From the NCBI RefSeq assembly GCF_007991335.1, contig NZ_BJYD01000006.1, positions 97,073 to 161,072 of the forward strand: DNA of 64,000 nucleotides, given 5' to 3'. The notes under the pieces were generated by a model. It did not search any database. It had not been told where the DNA came from and saw nothing but the letters and a program-made list of their open reading frames with translations. The DNA comes from Halobacillus faecis (lineage in GTDB: Bacteria > Bacillota > Bacilli > Bacillales > Halobacillaceae). Of this stretch, positions 36,428 to 45,475 are shown in pieces (positions within the stretch are counted from its first letter, which is position 1; every line of letters starts with the position of its first letter). The position numbers were made by a program, and so were the translations under genes.

Positions 36428-36478
36428 TTAGTTCAATACTTTCATCCACATAGTTTTAAAAAACAATGTATTGTTCAT
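36428..36478 (-). CDS. 16-residue peptide ORF with strong ribosome binding site
   Basis: MNNTLFFKTMWMKVLN from the ATG at 36478, preceded by AAAGGAGGC. A second AAAGGAGCAGG with ATG-AAA-TAG follows. It lies just upstream of the membrane gene at 36132. It may be a leader peptide or the residue of a deleted gene. Confidence 0.3.
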   Translation of the reverse strand: MNNTLFFKTMWMKVLN

Positions 36479-36556
36479 GAATTGCCTCCTTTAGCGAAAG
36501 ACTCAAGCTCAAGGTAGTTAAAGATATAAAAGGAAAATTTTTTGAATTTTATACAA

Positions 36557-36961
36557 TCAATTTAAAATGACTATGCTTGAAAACAAACTTCCGTCGCTAA
36601 AGTTTATTTCAATCATATATGAAATTCTTTCACCAGATTTATTGTACAATTGAAGCTCATCTACAATTTCTTTTTCAAATCTACTTCCATCTTCAAGGTC
36701 TGATCTTGTAAAACTTGTATCGACGGAAATAGATTTACGATCACGGTCAAAATAAACATCCTTTATTTTGTAGTTACTGGAAAATTTGTCTTTTATGTAG
36801 TTTATAATTTCAGCTACTTCTTCCGTATCTTTCATCGTTATTTCAATCTCCTGATTACTCGTCCTTTCGCTATTCATGCTTTGGAATCCAAAATAAAAAA
36901 CAATTCCCCCTCCGATAAGGATAGTAAGTAAAAAAACTCCTGCCCAAGTGATCTTCCTCAA
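36557..36961 (-). CDS. Membrane-anchored hypothetical protein
   Basis: 134 residues from the TTG at 36961 (GGAGGTG site). One N-terminal transmembrane helix (WAGVFLLTILIGGGIVFYFG) is followed by an extracytoplasmic alpha/beta domain with many charged residues. No recognised family. Composition is more AT-rich than the core genes. Confidence 0.65.
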   Translation of the reverse strand: MRKITWAGVFLLTILIGGGIVFYFGFQSMNSERTSNQEIEITMKDTEEVAEIINYIKDKFSSNYKIKDVYFDRDRKSISVDTSFTRSDLEDGSRFEKEIVDELQLYNKSGERISYMIEINFSDGSLFSSIVILN

Positions 36962-37663
36962 TGTAAACACCTCCGTATTGAAAGTGTATGCTCACACTAA
37001 AGAAAATTTTGCAGTTAAGTAGATACTTAATAAATTTTGTTTTCAACAAGAATAGGGCAATTATCTTATAAAACAATCGCCCCCGTTTATGTAAGACTTG
37101 ATTTCGATATATTATAGGTGCGGTTACAAATTAAGAATGGGATGATTAAATTCAATCCTCATTCTAAAATGGTTCATGATTCTTACTTGTTCTTCCGGTA
37201 GATTTTCTTCATCCAAGTACATGTACATAAAATTGTATTCAAATAACTCTTTTAATTTCATGAATAGAGGATTTTTTTTACATATCTGAGGGTAGCAAAT
37301 TTTCCTCTTGGTATTTTTCTATAATTGCTTTCGTATTCCTTTTACCATATTCAATGATAGTACCTCTCTTGCCATTTGCCGAATTCCAGATTCCTCTTTA
37401 TTTATCAATGGCATCCTTGACCTAATAAGAAAGGTATTCTCATTGTTGAAGTAAAGCCCCTTTACTTGTGACTTAAAATTGAGTGTTAAACATTAAGGAT
37501 ACTGATTCGTAATTCCTGAACCAGGGTCATCCTATGCCTGGACCAAATCTTCGAAATCGCAGCCTCTAACCCTCATTTATTCCACCCATGTTTTCATAAT
37601 TCTATTCCATTAGGCAAAACTAGAACCAACATTTCCACTAGATGCAAATGAGGTGATTGGTGG
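36962..37663. other. AT-rich region with repeat copy and ORF scraps
   Basis: 702 bp before the CLC gene. It holds a dispersed-repeat copy (37076-37115) and a 45-codon minus-strand frame at 37124-37261 (MKLKELFEYNFMYMYLDEEN to NHPILNL) without a ribosome binding site. Upstream on the same strand are short interrupted frames such as ESGIRQMAREVLSLNMVKGI. It reads as the remains of one or two genes. No fluoride riboswitch was found. Confidence 0.4.
37076..37115. repeat. Dispersed repeat copy 1
   Basis: Begins ATCGCCCCCGTTTAT and continues AGACTTGATTTCGATATATT. It matches the copy at 40404-40446 over most of its length and the 3' portions at 39765 and 42454. Confidence 0.6.
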
Positions 37664-38983
37664 ATGCTTCTAAAGTATAAAAACTTCTTTTCAATCCTGG
37701 GCTTATGGATCTTCTTTGGGAGCATAATTGGTTTTATTGTCGGATCGGCAACCACTTTCCTCTTAGAAGTGAACGATTTTCTTGGAGATGAGGTCCGGTT
37801 AAAAAGAGATTGGCTGATCTACTTCCTCCCTCTTGGAGGAGTTCTCATAGGATATTTGTATATGAACTACGGCAAGGTGTTTCTAAATAACACCTTAAAT
37901 GACACGGCGGAATTAAATAATTTGGTGATCGATTCCGTTCATGGAAAAAAAGAAGTGCCGCGGCGGATGGGGGTAATCGTCTACCTCGGTACCTTTATAA
38001 CCGTTCTGTTTGGCGGATCAACGGGCAGGGAAGGCGCAGCTATCCAGATGGGCGGCAGTGTAGCGGCCGCCGTCAATAAATTCTTTAAGGTAAACAAACT
38101 GGACAGAAAAACGCTGCTGATGAGCGGAATAAGCGCCGGCTTTGGAGCTGCTTTCGGAGCACCCATCACCGGTGCTGTATTTGGCATGGAAATGACGGCA
38201 TTAGGAAAACTGAAATTGGAAGCATTCGTTCCCTGTCTGACGGCAAGCTTCGTCGGCCACTATGTAACGACGGCAGCCTGGGGACATGAGCACGAAGCAT
38301 TCATCATTCAGAGCGTGCCGGAAGGATCGATGATTACTTTTATGAAGGTGATTCTATTAGCGATCATCTTCAGCCTGGTCAGTGTGTGCTACTGTCAGCT
38401 GAGGCACGGCATCCAGAATATCTCTGAGAAACTTTTTAATAAAAATCATATGAAACGAGCCTTCGTAGGAGGACTGATCGTTGTAGGACTCACACTCCTC
38501 GTGGGACCCCAAGATTATAACGGCCGGGGATTACAGATGCTTGAACAATCTTTTCAGGAGGACGTTCCTCCCTTTGCCTTCCTGGCGAAGCTTGTATTCA
38601 CGGCGGTAACTTTAGGTAGCGGATTTGTTGGCGGGGAAGCGATTCCTTTATTTTTCATTGGTGCCACACTGGGCAATGCTTTACATGCCTTTGTTGACTT
38701 GCCCCTGTCTTTTCTCGCGGCCTTAGGATTAATTTCAGCCTTTTGTGCAGGGGCCAACACCCCTTTGGCCGCATTCCTTTTAGCGATGGAGATGTTTGAC
38801 GGAAAAGGACTAGAGTTCTTTTTGGTGGCTTGTTTAGTCAGTTATCTTTTTTCAGGACATCACGGACTATGGCCTTCTCAAAAAATTTACGGCCTTAAGA
38901 GCAGGTTATATCGTATTCCCCCGGGAAAAACGCTAGAAAATGTGGAGAAAAAGAAAAAGCCAAATGGATGGCGATGGAGGTAG
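37664..38983 (+). CDS. CLC family channel/antiporter, fluoride-type (CLC-F-like)
   Basis: 439 residues, multi-pass. GGSTGREGAAIQMGGS holds the GREG motif with the gating Glu123. The second pore motif is GGEAIPLFFIGATLGN at 323-338 instead of the chloride-type GGIFAPSLFIGA. This form resembles the GGEVTPLFFIGA of fluoride/proton antiporters, so fluoride export is more likely than chloride transport. The ATG has GAGGTG upstream. It is followed after 6 bp by a DUF421 gene. Confidence 0.8.
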   Translation: MLLKYKNFFSILGLWIFFGSIIGFIVGSATTFLLEVNDFLGDEVRLKRDWLIYFLPLGGVLIGYLYMNYGKVFLNNTLNDTAELNNLVIDSVHGKKEVPRRMGVIVYLGTFITVLFGGSTGREGAAIQMGGSVAAAVNKFFKVNKLDRKTLLMSGISAGFGAAFGAPITGAVFGMEMTALGKLKLEAFVPCLTASFVGHYVTTAAWGHEHEAFIIQSVPEGSMITFMKVILLAIIFSLVSVCYCQLRHGIQNISEKLFNKNHMKRAFVGGLIVVGLTLLVGPQDYNGRGLQMLEQSFQEDVPPFAFLAKLVFTAVTLGSGFVGGEAIPLFFIGATLGNALHAFVDLPLSFLAALGLISAFCAGANTPLAAFLLAMEMFDGKGLEFFLVACLVSYLFSGHHGLWPSQKIYGLKSRLYRIPPGKTLENVEKKKKPNGWRWR

Positions 38984-38989
38984 ATACTT

Positions 38990-39601
38990 ATGGATTTTAA
39001 CTTCATATGGAAAGCCATTGTCGTTGTGGTTGGCGGTGTCCTTATTTTACGGTTAGCCGGCCGAAAGTCCATCTCCCAGCTTACGGTAGCCCAGACGGTC
39101 ATGATGATCGCGGTTGGATCCTTGATTATTCAGCCGGTGGGCGACCGCAACATCTGGATAACCATGGCGATCACCTTTCTCATGGTCCTGACCCTTCTTA
39201 CGATTGAGTATGTAGTTTTGAGATCGAATGCTCTGGAAACCTTCATCTACGGAAAATCACTGCTGGTGGTCGAAAACGGTCAGATTAATGAAGCCAATTT
39301 AAAAAGATTGCGCTTAACGGTCGATATGCTTGAGGTACGTATGCGACAGCAGAAGATTAAGCACTTTTCGGATTTGCAATGGGCGACCATAGAACCCAAT
39401 GGTCAGTTAGGGTATATGCTGAAGCCTGATAAGGATTATGCGACGAAAGAGGATATTCAAATGCTCAAATCGTTAATTGAAGCCCGGCAGTATAAACCAC
39501 AAAATGATACGTCGAGTGCTCAATCCGATACCTCGGATAACTTGTTTACCGAGGTTAAAAATAGAAAGCATCAGGAAAAGCCTAAAGAGAAGCTGGATTA
39601 G
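38990..39601 (+). CDS. DUF421 (YetF-like) membrane protein
   Basis: 203 residues. Three N-terminal transmembrane helices with LRLAGRKSISQLTVAQTVMM, the DUF421 hallmark, are followed by a cytosolic domain (VVENGQINEANLKRLRLTVD, MLEVRMRQQ). The Ser/Asp/Lys-rich tail is disordered. It lies 6 bp behind the CLC gene with a GGAGGTAG site, so the two form an operon. YetF-type proteins are linked to spore membranes in some species, but the role here is unknown. Confidence 0.85.
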   Translation: MDFNFIWKAIVVVVGGVLILRLAGRKSISQLTVAQTVMMIAVGSLIIQPVGDRNIWITMAITFLMVLTLLTIEYVVLRSNALETFIYGKSLLVVENGQINEANLKRLRLTVDMLEVRMRQQKIKHFSDLQWATIEPNGQLGYMLKPDKDYATKEDIQMLKSLIEARQYKPQNDTSSAQSDTSDNLFTEVKNRKHQEKPKEKLD

Positions 39602-39764
39602 GAGTAAAAATTATAAGCCTTGATGTTCCAGACTTAACGTATTCTAAGAACTTTCTCTTCTTAAGGTAATAGCTCTTGTTGAAGTTCAGTGTTGATATTA
39701 CCAACAAGAAATAACTTCCAAATCCATGGAAATCTTTAATTTTTTATATTGGGATTATTCAATT

Positions 39765-39803
39765 AAAGCCCCCTATAGTTGAAGACTTGAATTCAAGATA
39801 TCC
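39765..39803. repeat. Dispersed repeat copy 2, diverged
   Basis: AAGCCCCCTATAG followed by TTGAAGACTTGAATTCAAGA and TATCC. It shares the C-rich start and the GAAGACT...GATAT end with the other copies. Confidence 0.45.
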
Positions 39804-39856
39804 AGTAAAGATAATAGTAGCTAGTAACTCATATCAATCCAAGAAAAGTACTGAAA

Positions 39857-40336
39857 TTATTTCATTAAAGAAGCAACTTTAATGAATTCATTTCTACTTA
39901 ATGATTCACTGCCTGTATAGTCTATAGCATATTCAACATTATTGATCCGCCAACTCATTATCTGGATACCATCACTCTCTGTATAATAAGCTTTTGTCCC
40001 GTCTGAAAGAGACATTTCCTCTTCCCAACTTGACACATTATTCCAGCCAATCTCGTTTGTGACCCAAACGACTAGAGTACTTGAAGAATTTTCGTAATTT
40101 AACGAAACCCGATCAAGACCTGCTTTTTTTCCATATTGTTTATCAGCATCAAAAGGAATATATTCCGGGTGTTTAACATCGAATGTTGTAGTCCAACCAA
40201 CCAGATTCACTGGTAACTTAAGAAAGTGCAAGGCAAACGATAAGATAACAAACAACGTAAGAAATATAAGTAGGATTTTCTTAATCTTGATACTTTGCTT
40301 AAAATACCCTTGCATTCCTCGGGTCAATTCACTCAC
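39857..40336 (-). CDS. Membrane-anchored protein with DUF4367-like C-terminus
   Basis: 159 residues from the GTG at 40336, which has GGAGGAATTAGG upstream; the frame is open another 19 codons. One transmembrane helix (KILLIFLTLFVILSFALHFL) is followed by an external domain ending INNVEYAIDYTGSESLSRNE, as in DUF4367 proteins and similar to the lipoprotein at 6167. Function unknown. Confidence 0.7.
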   Translation of the reverse strand: MSELTRGMQGYFKQSIKIKKILLIFLTLFVILSFALHFLKLPVNLVGWTTTFDVKHPEYIPFDADKQYGKKAGLDRVSLNYENSSSTLVVWVTNEIGWNNVSSWEEEMSLSDGTKAYYTESDGIQIMSWRINNVEYAIDYTGSESLSRNEFIKVASLMK

Positions 40337-40403
40337 CCTAATTCCTCCTTTTTTATTTCCTTGCTCCTTCTTTTTGTAGAATAGGATGACCATCTATTGA
40401 GTG

Positions 40404-40446
40404 ATCGCCCCCGTGTCTTAAAGACTCGGTTTCGAGATATCTTGGT
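40404..40446. repeat. Dispersed repeat copy 3
   Basis: Begins ATCGCCCCCGTGTCT and continues AAGACTCGGTTTCGAGATAT. Its closest relatives are at 37076 and 42454. Confidence 0.6.
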
Positions 40447-40492
40447 AGTGAGGTTGTTCATCCTAATCTTTCCCTTGTGAAACCAAATTCTT

Positions 40493-41005
40493 TTATAAGG
40501 TTTTTCTAGTCCAGTTGATGTTTGTTCCATCTACCGTGAATCCAACTTTACTATAAAAGTGCTTCAGTTTGTTGAAGTTATCTCTTGCTGCTAAAAACCC
40601 ATTTATGTCAGCCACTTTGTACTCATGTGCTATCTGTATTAGGCCTTCCAAGAGAATTTTCCCGTAACCATTATTCTCTATCTGGTCGTGAACTTGAACA
40701 TCTGCAAGAGCTATGGTCTTAGAATTTAAAAAATGTGCATACAGTAATGGGTTGGGGACATACCTTCCTTTACTCGTAATTATTGAGAGCTTAAGATGAA
40801 TGGAACTTTCCTCATGCTCAGGAACATCGTATAAAGTTCTATACAGAATTAAAACTTCGTCTGATCTTTCAATAATTGAAAGAACCCTTCCGTTCCTTTC
40901 AATTTCGTACTTTTCGTTCTCGATTTCGTATTCAACATTCTCCTTCTTAACTAAAGGCATTAATTTTATTTTCCTTTTGTTTTCAAGTAAATCCAAATCG
41001 AACAT
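40493..41005 (-). CDS. GNAT-like N-acetyltransferase
   Basis: 170 residues. The acetyl-CoA loop reads IENNGYGKILLEGLIQIA, and the ending KLKHFYSKVGFTV is the usual GNAT motif B. The N-terminal 70 residues are less typical. AAGGGGC precedes the ATG. It lies just downstream of the coiled-coil membrane gene on the same strand (39 bp), so co-transcription is plausible. Confidence 0.75.
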   Translation of the reverse strand: MFDLDLLENKRKIKLMPLVKKENVEYEIENEKYEIERNGRVLSIIERSDEVLILYRTLYDVPEHEESSIHLKLSIITSKGRYVPNPLLYAHFLNSKTIALADVQVHDQIENNGYGKILLEGLIQIAHEYKVADINGFLAARDNFNKLKHFYSKVGFTVDGTNINWTRKTL

Positions 41006-41044
41006 ATAATTGCCCCTTATCTCTTTAATTCCCCGGTAAAATTT

Positions 41045-42292
41045 TTACTTGGGATTATTATATTGCTTTAAAAGCTCCAGTATAGTTTGTAATGGCACTT
41101 GAGTATTGTCTGCGTTATTCTGTTGGCTGCTTTCATGGTTAGTTGTAGCTGCTGTCTCTTTGGTAAATAAATGATCAGCTAATTTAAGTTTCATTTCTTT
41201 AACTTCTTGAGGTGATTCATCTTCGTAATTTTGTAAGTATGGATTGATTGATTGGATCTTCATTTGTACATTTCGGTTGTATCGGGCTTCTCTTTTATGA
41301 TCCCCAGCTTGTTTGGCTGAATATGTTATTAGAGCACCTATACCTAGAGTAATCGAAAGTTTCTTGATGATTTCTACGAGAGAAAATGATGAAGGAGTTT
41401 CAACAAAAAATTCAGAAGCGAAAAACACCCAAACGGAATACAAAATTAATGCTCCGAATCCTCCTATTGTTATTTTAGTCCACATTTTCCTGGCGTTGTC
41501 TTCATCTTTAGCTGCTTTATTAAACTCGCCGCTTATAGTCTTATCTGTCACAAACTCAAACAATTCATTAAGTTCGCTTTCTTTTTTCCTTAAGCTTTTA
41601 TTCGTTTCACCTGCTTGTTCATCAACTTTTTCTATCAATTTCCCTAGTTGCTCTACATAAGCATTCCTTTCTTCTTCTAAGATTTTGTCTTTTTCTGTGA
41701 TGAAATTATCTTTTTGTGTGGTTAATAGTTCTTCGATTTGCTTGGGAAGGTGCTCTTTTAAGGTTCTAATTTCTTCTTCATAGCTTGTAAGCTTTTGTGT
41801 TAGATCAGTAGTTTCATTTTCTAATGTAGTCTTTAATCCTGCTACCTTTTCACCGTCATCAGCTACATTTGCACGGTGTTGACTAATTGAACGTTTTACA
41901 GTGTGGATATGTTCTCTAAATTGCTCAAGATCATCAATAGAATGAGGGATTGAGAGGTGTTGTGTAAGCTTTAGAATGGTATCACAATTTGTATTTGCAT
42001 TAGTTAGATTCGCGATTTGATTATTACCTTTATAACCATTTATTTGATTATACATATTGTTTAAGTTGTCATTAATGGTTTTAACCGAATCGTAGGGCGT
42101 GAGAATGAAATCAGCGGAATTTATTCTGCTTTCTAGTGCATCTAAAACTAATTTAATTCGTTCTAATCGTTCTAACACTTGTTCTTGACCTTCAAGTTCT
42201 TTTTCTTCTTCAATAAGCGATATCATCTCTCTATTTCGAGCGATATTGGAGGTTATATTAAGGTCTTCGATTCGTTTTATGTAGGTCTCCAT
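41045..42292 (-). CDS. Long coiled-coil protein with two C-terminal membrane helices
   Basis: 415 residues. Residues 1-265 are mostly predicted coiled coil (ERLERIKLVLDALE, EEEIRTLKEHLPKQIEELL, NKSLRKKESELNELFEFV). Two transmembrane helices follow (GGFGALILYSVWVFFASEF and ITLGIGALITYSA), then a basic cytosolic tail ending LQTILELLKQYNNPK. I do not recognise the family. The architecture, a cytosolic rod tethered at a membrane hairpin, is seen in some phage-defence and membrane-stress proteins, but nothing here proves such a role. Confidence 0.65.
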   Translation of the reverse strand: METYIKRIEDLNITSNIARNREMISLIEEEKELEGQEQVLERLERIKLVLDALESRINSADFILTPYDSVKTINDNLNNMYNQINGYKGNNQIANLTNANTNCDTILKLTQHLSIPHSIDDLEQFREHIHTVKRSISQHRANVADDGEKVAGLKTTLENETTDLTQKLTSYEEEIRTLKEHLPKQIEELLTTQKDNFITEKDKILEEERNAYVEQLGKLIEKVDEQAGETNKSLRKKESELNELFEFVTDKTISGEFNKAAKDEDNARKMWTKITIGGFGALILYSVWVFFASEFFVETPSSFSLVEIIKKLSITLGIGALITYSAKQAGDHKREARYNRNVQMKIQSINPYLQNYEDESPQEVKEMKLKLADHLFTKETAATTNHESSQQNNADNTQVPLQTILELLKQYNNPK

Positions 42293-42411
42293 ACTAGTTA
42301 GTCCTCTCTATTTCTAATTACTCAAATTATAACAAATTACCAATATTAGGTCATTTAGAAAGCGAGTAACAGGACCTCCTTAAAATAGAATTAAATAATT
42401 CTAACGTTGCT

Positions 42412-42475
42412 AATATCTCGAAACTGAGTCTTCAACTAACCTGCCCTATACTTGAAGACTCAGTTTCGAGATATT
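42412..42475. repeat. Perfect 22-bp inverted repeat made of two dispersed-repeat copies
   Basis: The left arm (42412-42433) starts AATATCTCGAAACTGAG and the right arm (42454-42475) is its exact reverse complement, GAAGACTCAGTTTCGAG to ATATT. The loop is 20 nt. The right arm is a copy of the family at 37076 and 40404. Confidence 0.8.
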
Positions 42476-42507
42476 CTATAACATTTCAATAAATCAAAGA
42501 CCAAAAA

Positions 42508-42538
42508 AAGCATAAGTCCCTATTGTGGACTTATGCTT
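42508..42538 (-). terminator. Rho-independent terminator
   Basis: A perfect 12-bp stem AAGCATAAGTCC/GGACTTATGCTT is followed on the minus strand by a T-run. It ends the mscS-type gene. Confidence 0.85.
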
Positions 42539-42553
42539 AAAGTAACCATTCAC

Positions 42554-43636
42554 TCAAGAATCCTCATGCTGACCATAAATCAAGGAGGCAGGAGCAGACT
42601 TGATGTGCAAATCTCTTTGAGGAAAAGGGATTTCAACCCCGTTTTCATTCAGCTGCTCATAAATAGAGAAATTCAGCTCACTTTTCATACGGATGACCTC
42701 TTTAGGATCGGAAATCCACACGAAAAGTTCAAAGTCGAGCGATGAATCTCCAAATCCCTTGAAGTTCACAAAAGGTGCAGGGGAATCCAAAACGATGGCG
42801 TTCTGTTGTTTAGACAGCTGAGCGACATGAAGAAGGATTTCTTTCACTTCTTGCGCATCACTTCCATAGGCCACCCCGATGGGAATGGTTAGGCGCAGCC
42901 TTGGATCGGTGAACGAACGGTTAACCACTTTTTCCTCTAGAAAATAGGAGTTCGGAATAATGATGTGCTCATTTTCCAGCGTCCGGACCACTGTCGCTCT
43001 CATACTGATTTTTTCAACATCCCCGATGACGTCGTCAATCAGCACTCGGTCTCCGACTTTTATCGGACGTTCGAAGAGGAGGATCAATCCTGAGATGAAA
43101 TTGGAGGCGATGTTCTGCATACCAAAGCCGATCCCCACGCCTAATACACCGGCAAATACGGTCAGGGCACTCAAGTCAATGCCAACGGTCGTCAAGCTGA
43201 CTAGTATCGCCACGACCATAATGACATAGTGGACGACCCGCTCCATCGTGAACTGGATGCCTTTATCCAGATGGTGGCGTTCGAAGAAAAATGGCAGCAG
43301 ATGCTCATTCAAAACCTTGGATAGTCTGTAGGCGAAAGTAATGATCAGCACCGCAATGATGATCAGGAATAATGTAATGTCTACTTGACCGATGGTGAAT
43401 AGCGGATACAGCAGCCACGCGGCATCCGAGAAATAGAAAATGACAAATAAAAGCAGGCCATTGAATACTACCCAATTGATCAAGGAGAAGGCCGCTTTCT
43501 GAATGCTCCCCTTCTCCCGGAAGATCCGGTTAATCAAAAAGCTGGACCCTAAGCGAAGCAAGAATAGAAACAGTAAAAAGCCTATTACGATCAATATATC
43601 TGTCCAGGGCCACTCGTTTACCTGGTTAAAAAGCAT
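42554..43636 (-). CDS. MscS-family mechanosensitive channel
   Basis: 360 residues. The pore helix and following segment read VFAGVLGVGIGFGMQNIASN, ISGLILLFERPIKVGDRV, the MscS signature. The beta domain (VVRTLENEHIIIPNSYF) and cytosolic end follow. It is a small-conductance osmotic safety valve in the plasma membrane, useful to a salt-adapted organism. GAGTGAG precedes the ATG. Confidence 0.92.
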   Translation of the reverse strand: MLFNQVNEWPWTDILIVIGFLLFLFLLRLGSSFLINRIFREKGSIQKAAFSLINWVVFNGLLLFVIFYFSDAAWLLYPLFTIGQVDITLFLIIIAVLIITFAYRLSKVLNEHLLPFFFERHHLDKGIQFTMERVVHYVIMVVAILVSLTTVGIDLSALTVFAGVLGVGIGFGMQNIASNFISGLILLFERPIKVGDRVLIDDVIGDVEKISMRATVVRTLENEHIIIPNSYFLEEKVVNRSFTDPRLRLTIPIGVAYGSDAQEVKEILLHVAQLSKQQNAIVLDSPAPFVNFKGFGDSSLDFELFVWISDPKEVIRMKSELNFSIYEQLNENGVEIPFPQRDLHIKSAPASLIYGQHEDS

Positions 43637-43781
43637 AAGTACTCACTCCATACAAAACGATCATCCTTTCGTTGCCTCTTTGAATCTATTAAACAAAAGA
43701 TAGAAAACTCCTCCCTCGTTGCGCACCGTTCTTACCAGGCTCCGATCTCGCTTTTTTTCAAGCTTGCCGATTCTATAGTAT

Positions 43782-43991
43782 TTATTTCATCGTTCCTTTG
43801 AACTTCCCCGGCTTTTTCACATAGCTCTCGACGATATACCCACAGCTTGTACAGATGATATGTTCCACTTCGGAACCAAACGACATGGCTTTATTAATCG
43901 GAAGCATAACAGCATATCCATTCTGCTTTCCTCTCCCTAATTCCCTTCCCCCACATTTCGGGCATTCTTCTATATTCGATAAATGTTTCAT
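43782..43991 (-). CDS. Small zinc-ribbon protein
   Basis: 69 residues with CPKCGG at 9-14 and CTSCGY at 46-51, giving a classic zinc ribbon. AGGAGGGG precedes the ATG. Such proteins are often annotated as TFIIB-like; function unknown. Confidence 0.78.
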   Translation of the reverse strand: MKHLSNIEECPKCGGRELGRGKQNGYAVMLPINKAMSFGSEVEHIICTSCGYIVESYVKKPGKFKGTMK

Positions 43992-44226
43992 TCTGTCCCC
44001 TCCTCCTATGGTTATGCAACGGTTCAGCCAGTCTTATAGACCGAACGCAGCATTTTTAGAGTTTTCTAGTTTCTTCCTTTATAAGAAAAGTATATAATAC
44101 TACACAGGCTATACCAAAGATCTTCCCTTTTCTCTTACATAAACAGCTGCAGAAGAACGAGAGTAGTGACTGGAGTTTAAACCAACCTCACTTGCGAGGA
44201 ATTTTTTACATACACAGGTGATCCCA

Positions 44227-45330
44227 ATGATTCTAAAAGAACTAATTTCCAATCTAGCCCTTTTGATTGCATCCTTATTCGTTTATTCCCAGTCGACACA
44301 AGCCATGCCTTTGAGCCGGTCTTCAACGTTGAAAGCCAAAATTGTTTCAGGTTTTCTAGCAGGGATCTTAGCCAATGTCCTTATGCAATACAGCATGCAT
44401 TTTGACAATACCATTGTGGATTTGCGTCATATTCCCGTGATTTTAGTCGCCTATTATGGAGGAGCGGTTCCAGCGCTTGCGTCCATGTTCCTCGTGATTA
44501 TCGGACGCTTTTTTATCGGATTCAACACATCCTCGCTGCTGGCTTTATTCCTAATCGTTTCTATTACACTCCTCACGTTGACCATCACAAGACTCAACAT
44601 GTCCAAGCGGGTCAAAATCTTCTTGATCCTAACCTCATCGAATATCATGTTCACGATTTTGATCGTCTACCTTTTACAAAGTGTAAGTACCCTGACTGTC
44701 TTGATTCCATCTTTTTGGATCATCTCTTATATGGCTGGGTTTGTTTCTTTCTATGTGATTGAATTTTTGCGGAGAAGTCAGAATCTGTTGAACAAATACA
44801 AAGCAGAAGCTGCCACCGACGGCTTGACCGGGTTGAACAATGTTCGTAAGTTCGACCAATCCTTTAATAAAATTGCTGCTCAGGCGGTACATAAAGAAGA
44901 AAAACTTTCACTCTTATACATAGATATTGATCATTTCAAAAAGGTCAACGACACCTACGGGCATAAAGAAGGCGACCAAGTACTGATCGAGCTGAGCCGG
45001 ATTTTGAGTAATACGGTACGTTCTTTTGATATTGTAAGTAGAAATGGCGGGGAAGAATTCACAGTCATTCTATTGGATTGTCCTACAGAACGAGCCCGTG
45101 ATATCAGTGAGAGAATTAGAGAGAAAGTGGAAAACCACTCGTTTCTTTTAACAACAGGACAAATGATTCATGTGACCGTTTCCATCGGACTCGCCTGTTA
45201 CAATGAAACGACGAGCGAGCCGAAGTTACTAATCAAAGAAGCGGATCATGCGTTGTATGATGCCAAACAAACCGGCAGGAATAAGGTCTGCATCTCCCCT
45301 GGTTACAAATGGGCGAGTCATCGAGCGTAA
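44227..45330 (+). CDS. Membrane diguanylate cyclase (5TM + GGDEF)
   Basis: 367 residues from the ATG at 44227 (AGGTGATC site). Six or so N-terminal helices of the 5TMR-LYT sensor type occupy about 1-185, followed by a GGDEF domain with GGEEF at 274-278. An I-site RSFD (265-268) lies exactly five residues ahead, so product feedback inhibition by c-di-GMP is expected. No EAL domain. It synthesises c-di-GMP in response to a membrane signal. Confidence 0.92.
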   Translation: MILKELISNLALLIASLFVYSQSTQAMPLSRSSTLKAKIVSGFLAGILANVLMQYSMHFDNTIVDLRHIPVILVAYYGGAVPALASMFLVIIGRFFIGFNTSSLLALFLIVSITLLTLTITRLNMSKRVKIFLILTSSNIMFTILIVYLLQSVSTLTVLIPSFWIISYMAGFVSFYVIEFLRRSQNLLNKYKAEAATDGLTGLNNVRKFDQSFNKIAAQAVHKEEKLSLLYIDIDHFKKVNDTYGHKEGDQVLIELSRILSNTVRSFDIVSRNGGEEFTVILLDCPTERARDISERIREKVENHSFLLTTGQMIHVTVSIGLACYNETTSEPKLLIKEADHALYDAKQTGRNKVCISPGYKWASHRA

Positions 45331-45353
45331 CTCACAGTTACGCTCTTTTTTTT
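45323..45353 (+). terminator. Rho-independent terminator
   Basis: GAGCGTAAC/GTTACGCTC with eight following Ts. It overlaps the stop codon of the diguanylate cyclase gene. Confidence 0.9.
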
Positions 45354-45475
45354 GTACTTTAAGCCGTTGGGAGAGGATATTTAATGGATGATCGGTTAGG
45401 ACGAGGGTCTATCCGTCAAATAAAATCGGTGCTGCCACATATATTTAGACTATACTCATTTCAGGGGTGGTAGAT

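Noticed and set aside
37480..37663. Fluoride riboswitch upstream of the CLC-F-like gene
   Set aside because: I looked for the conserved crcB motif pattern and did not find it.
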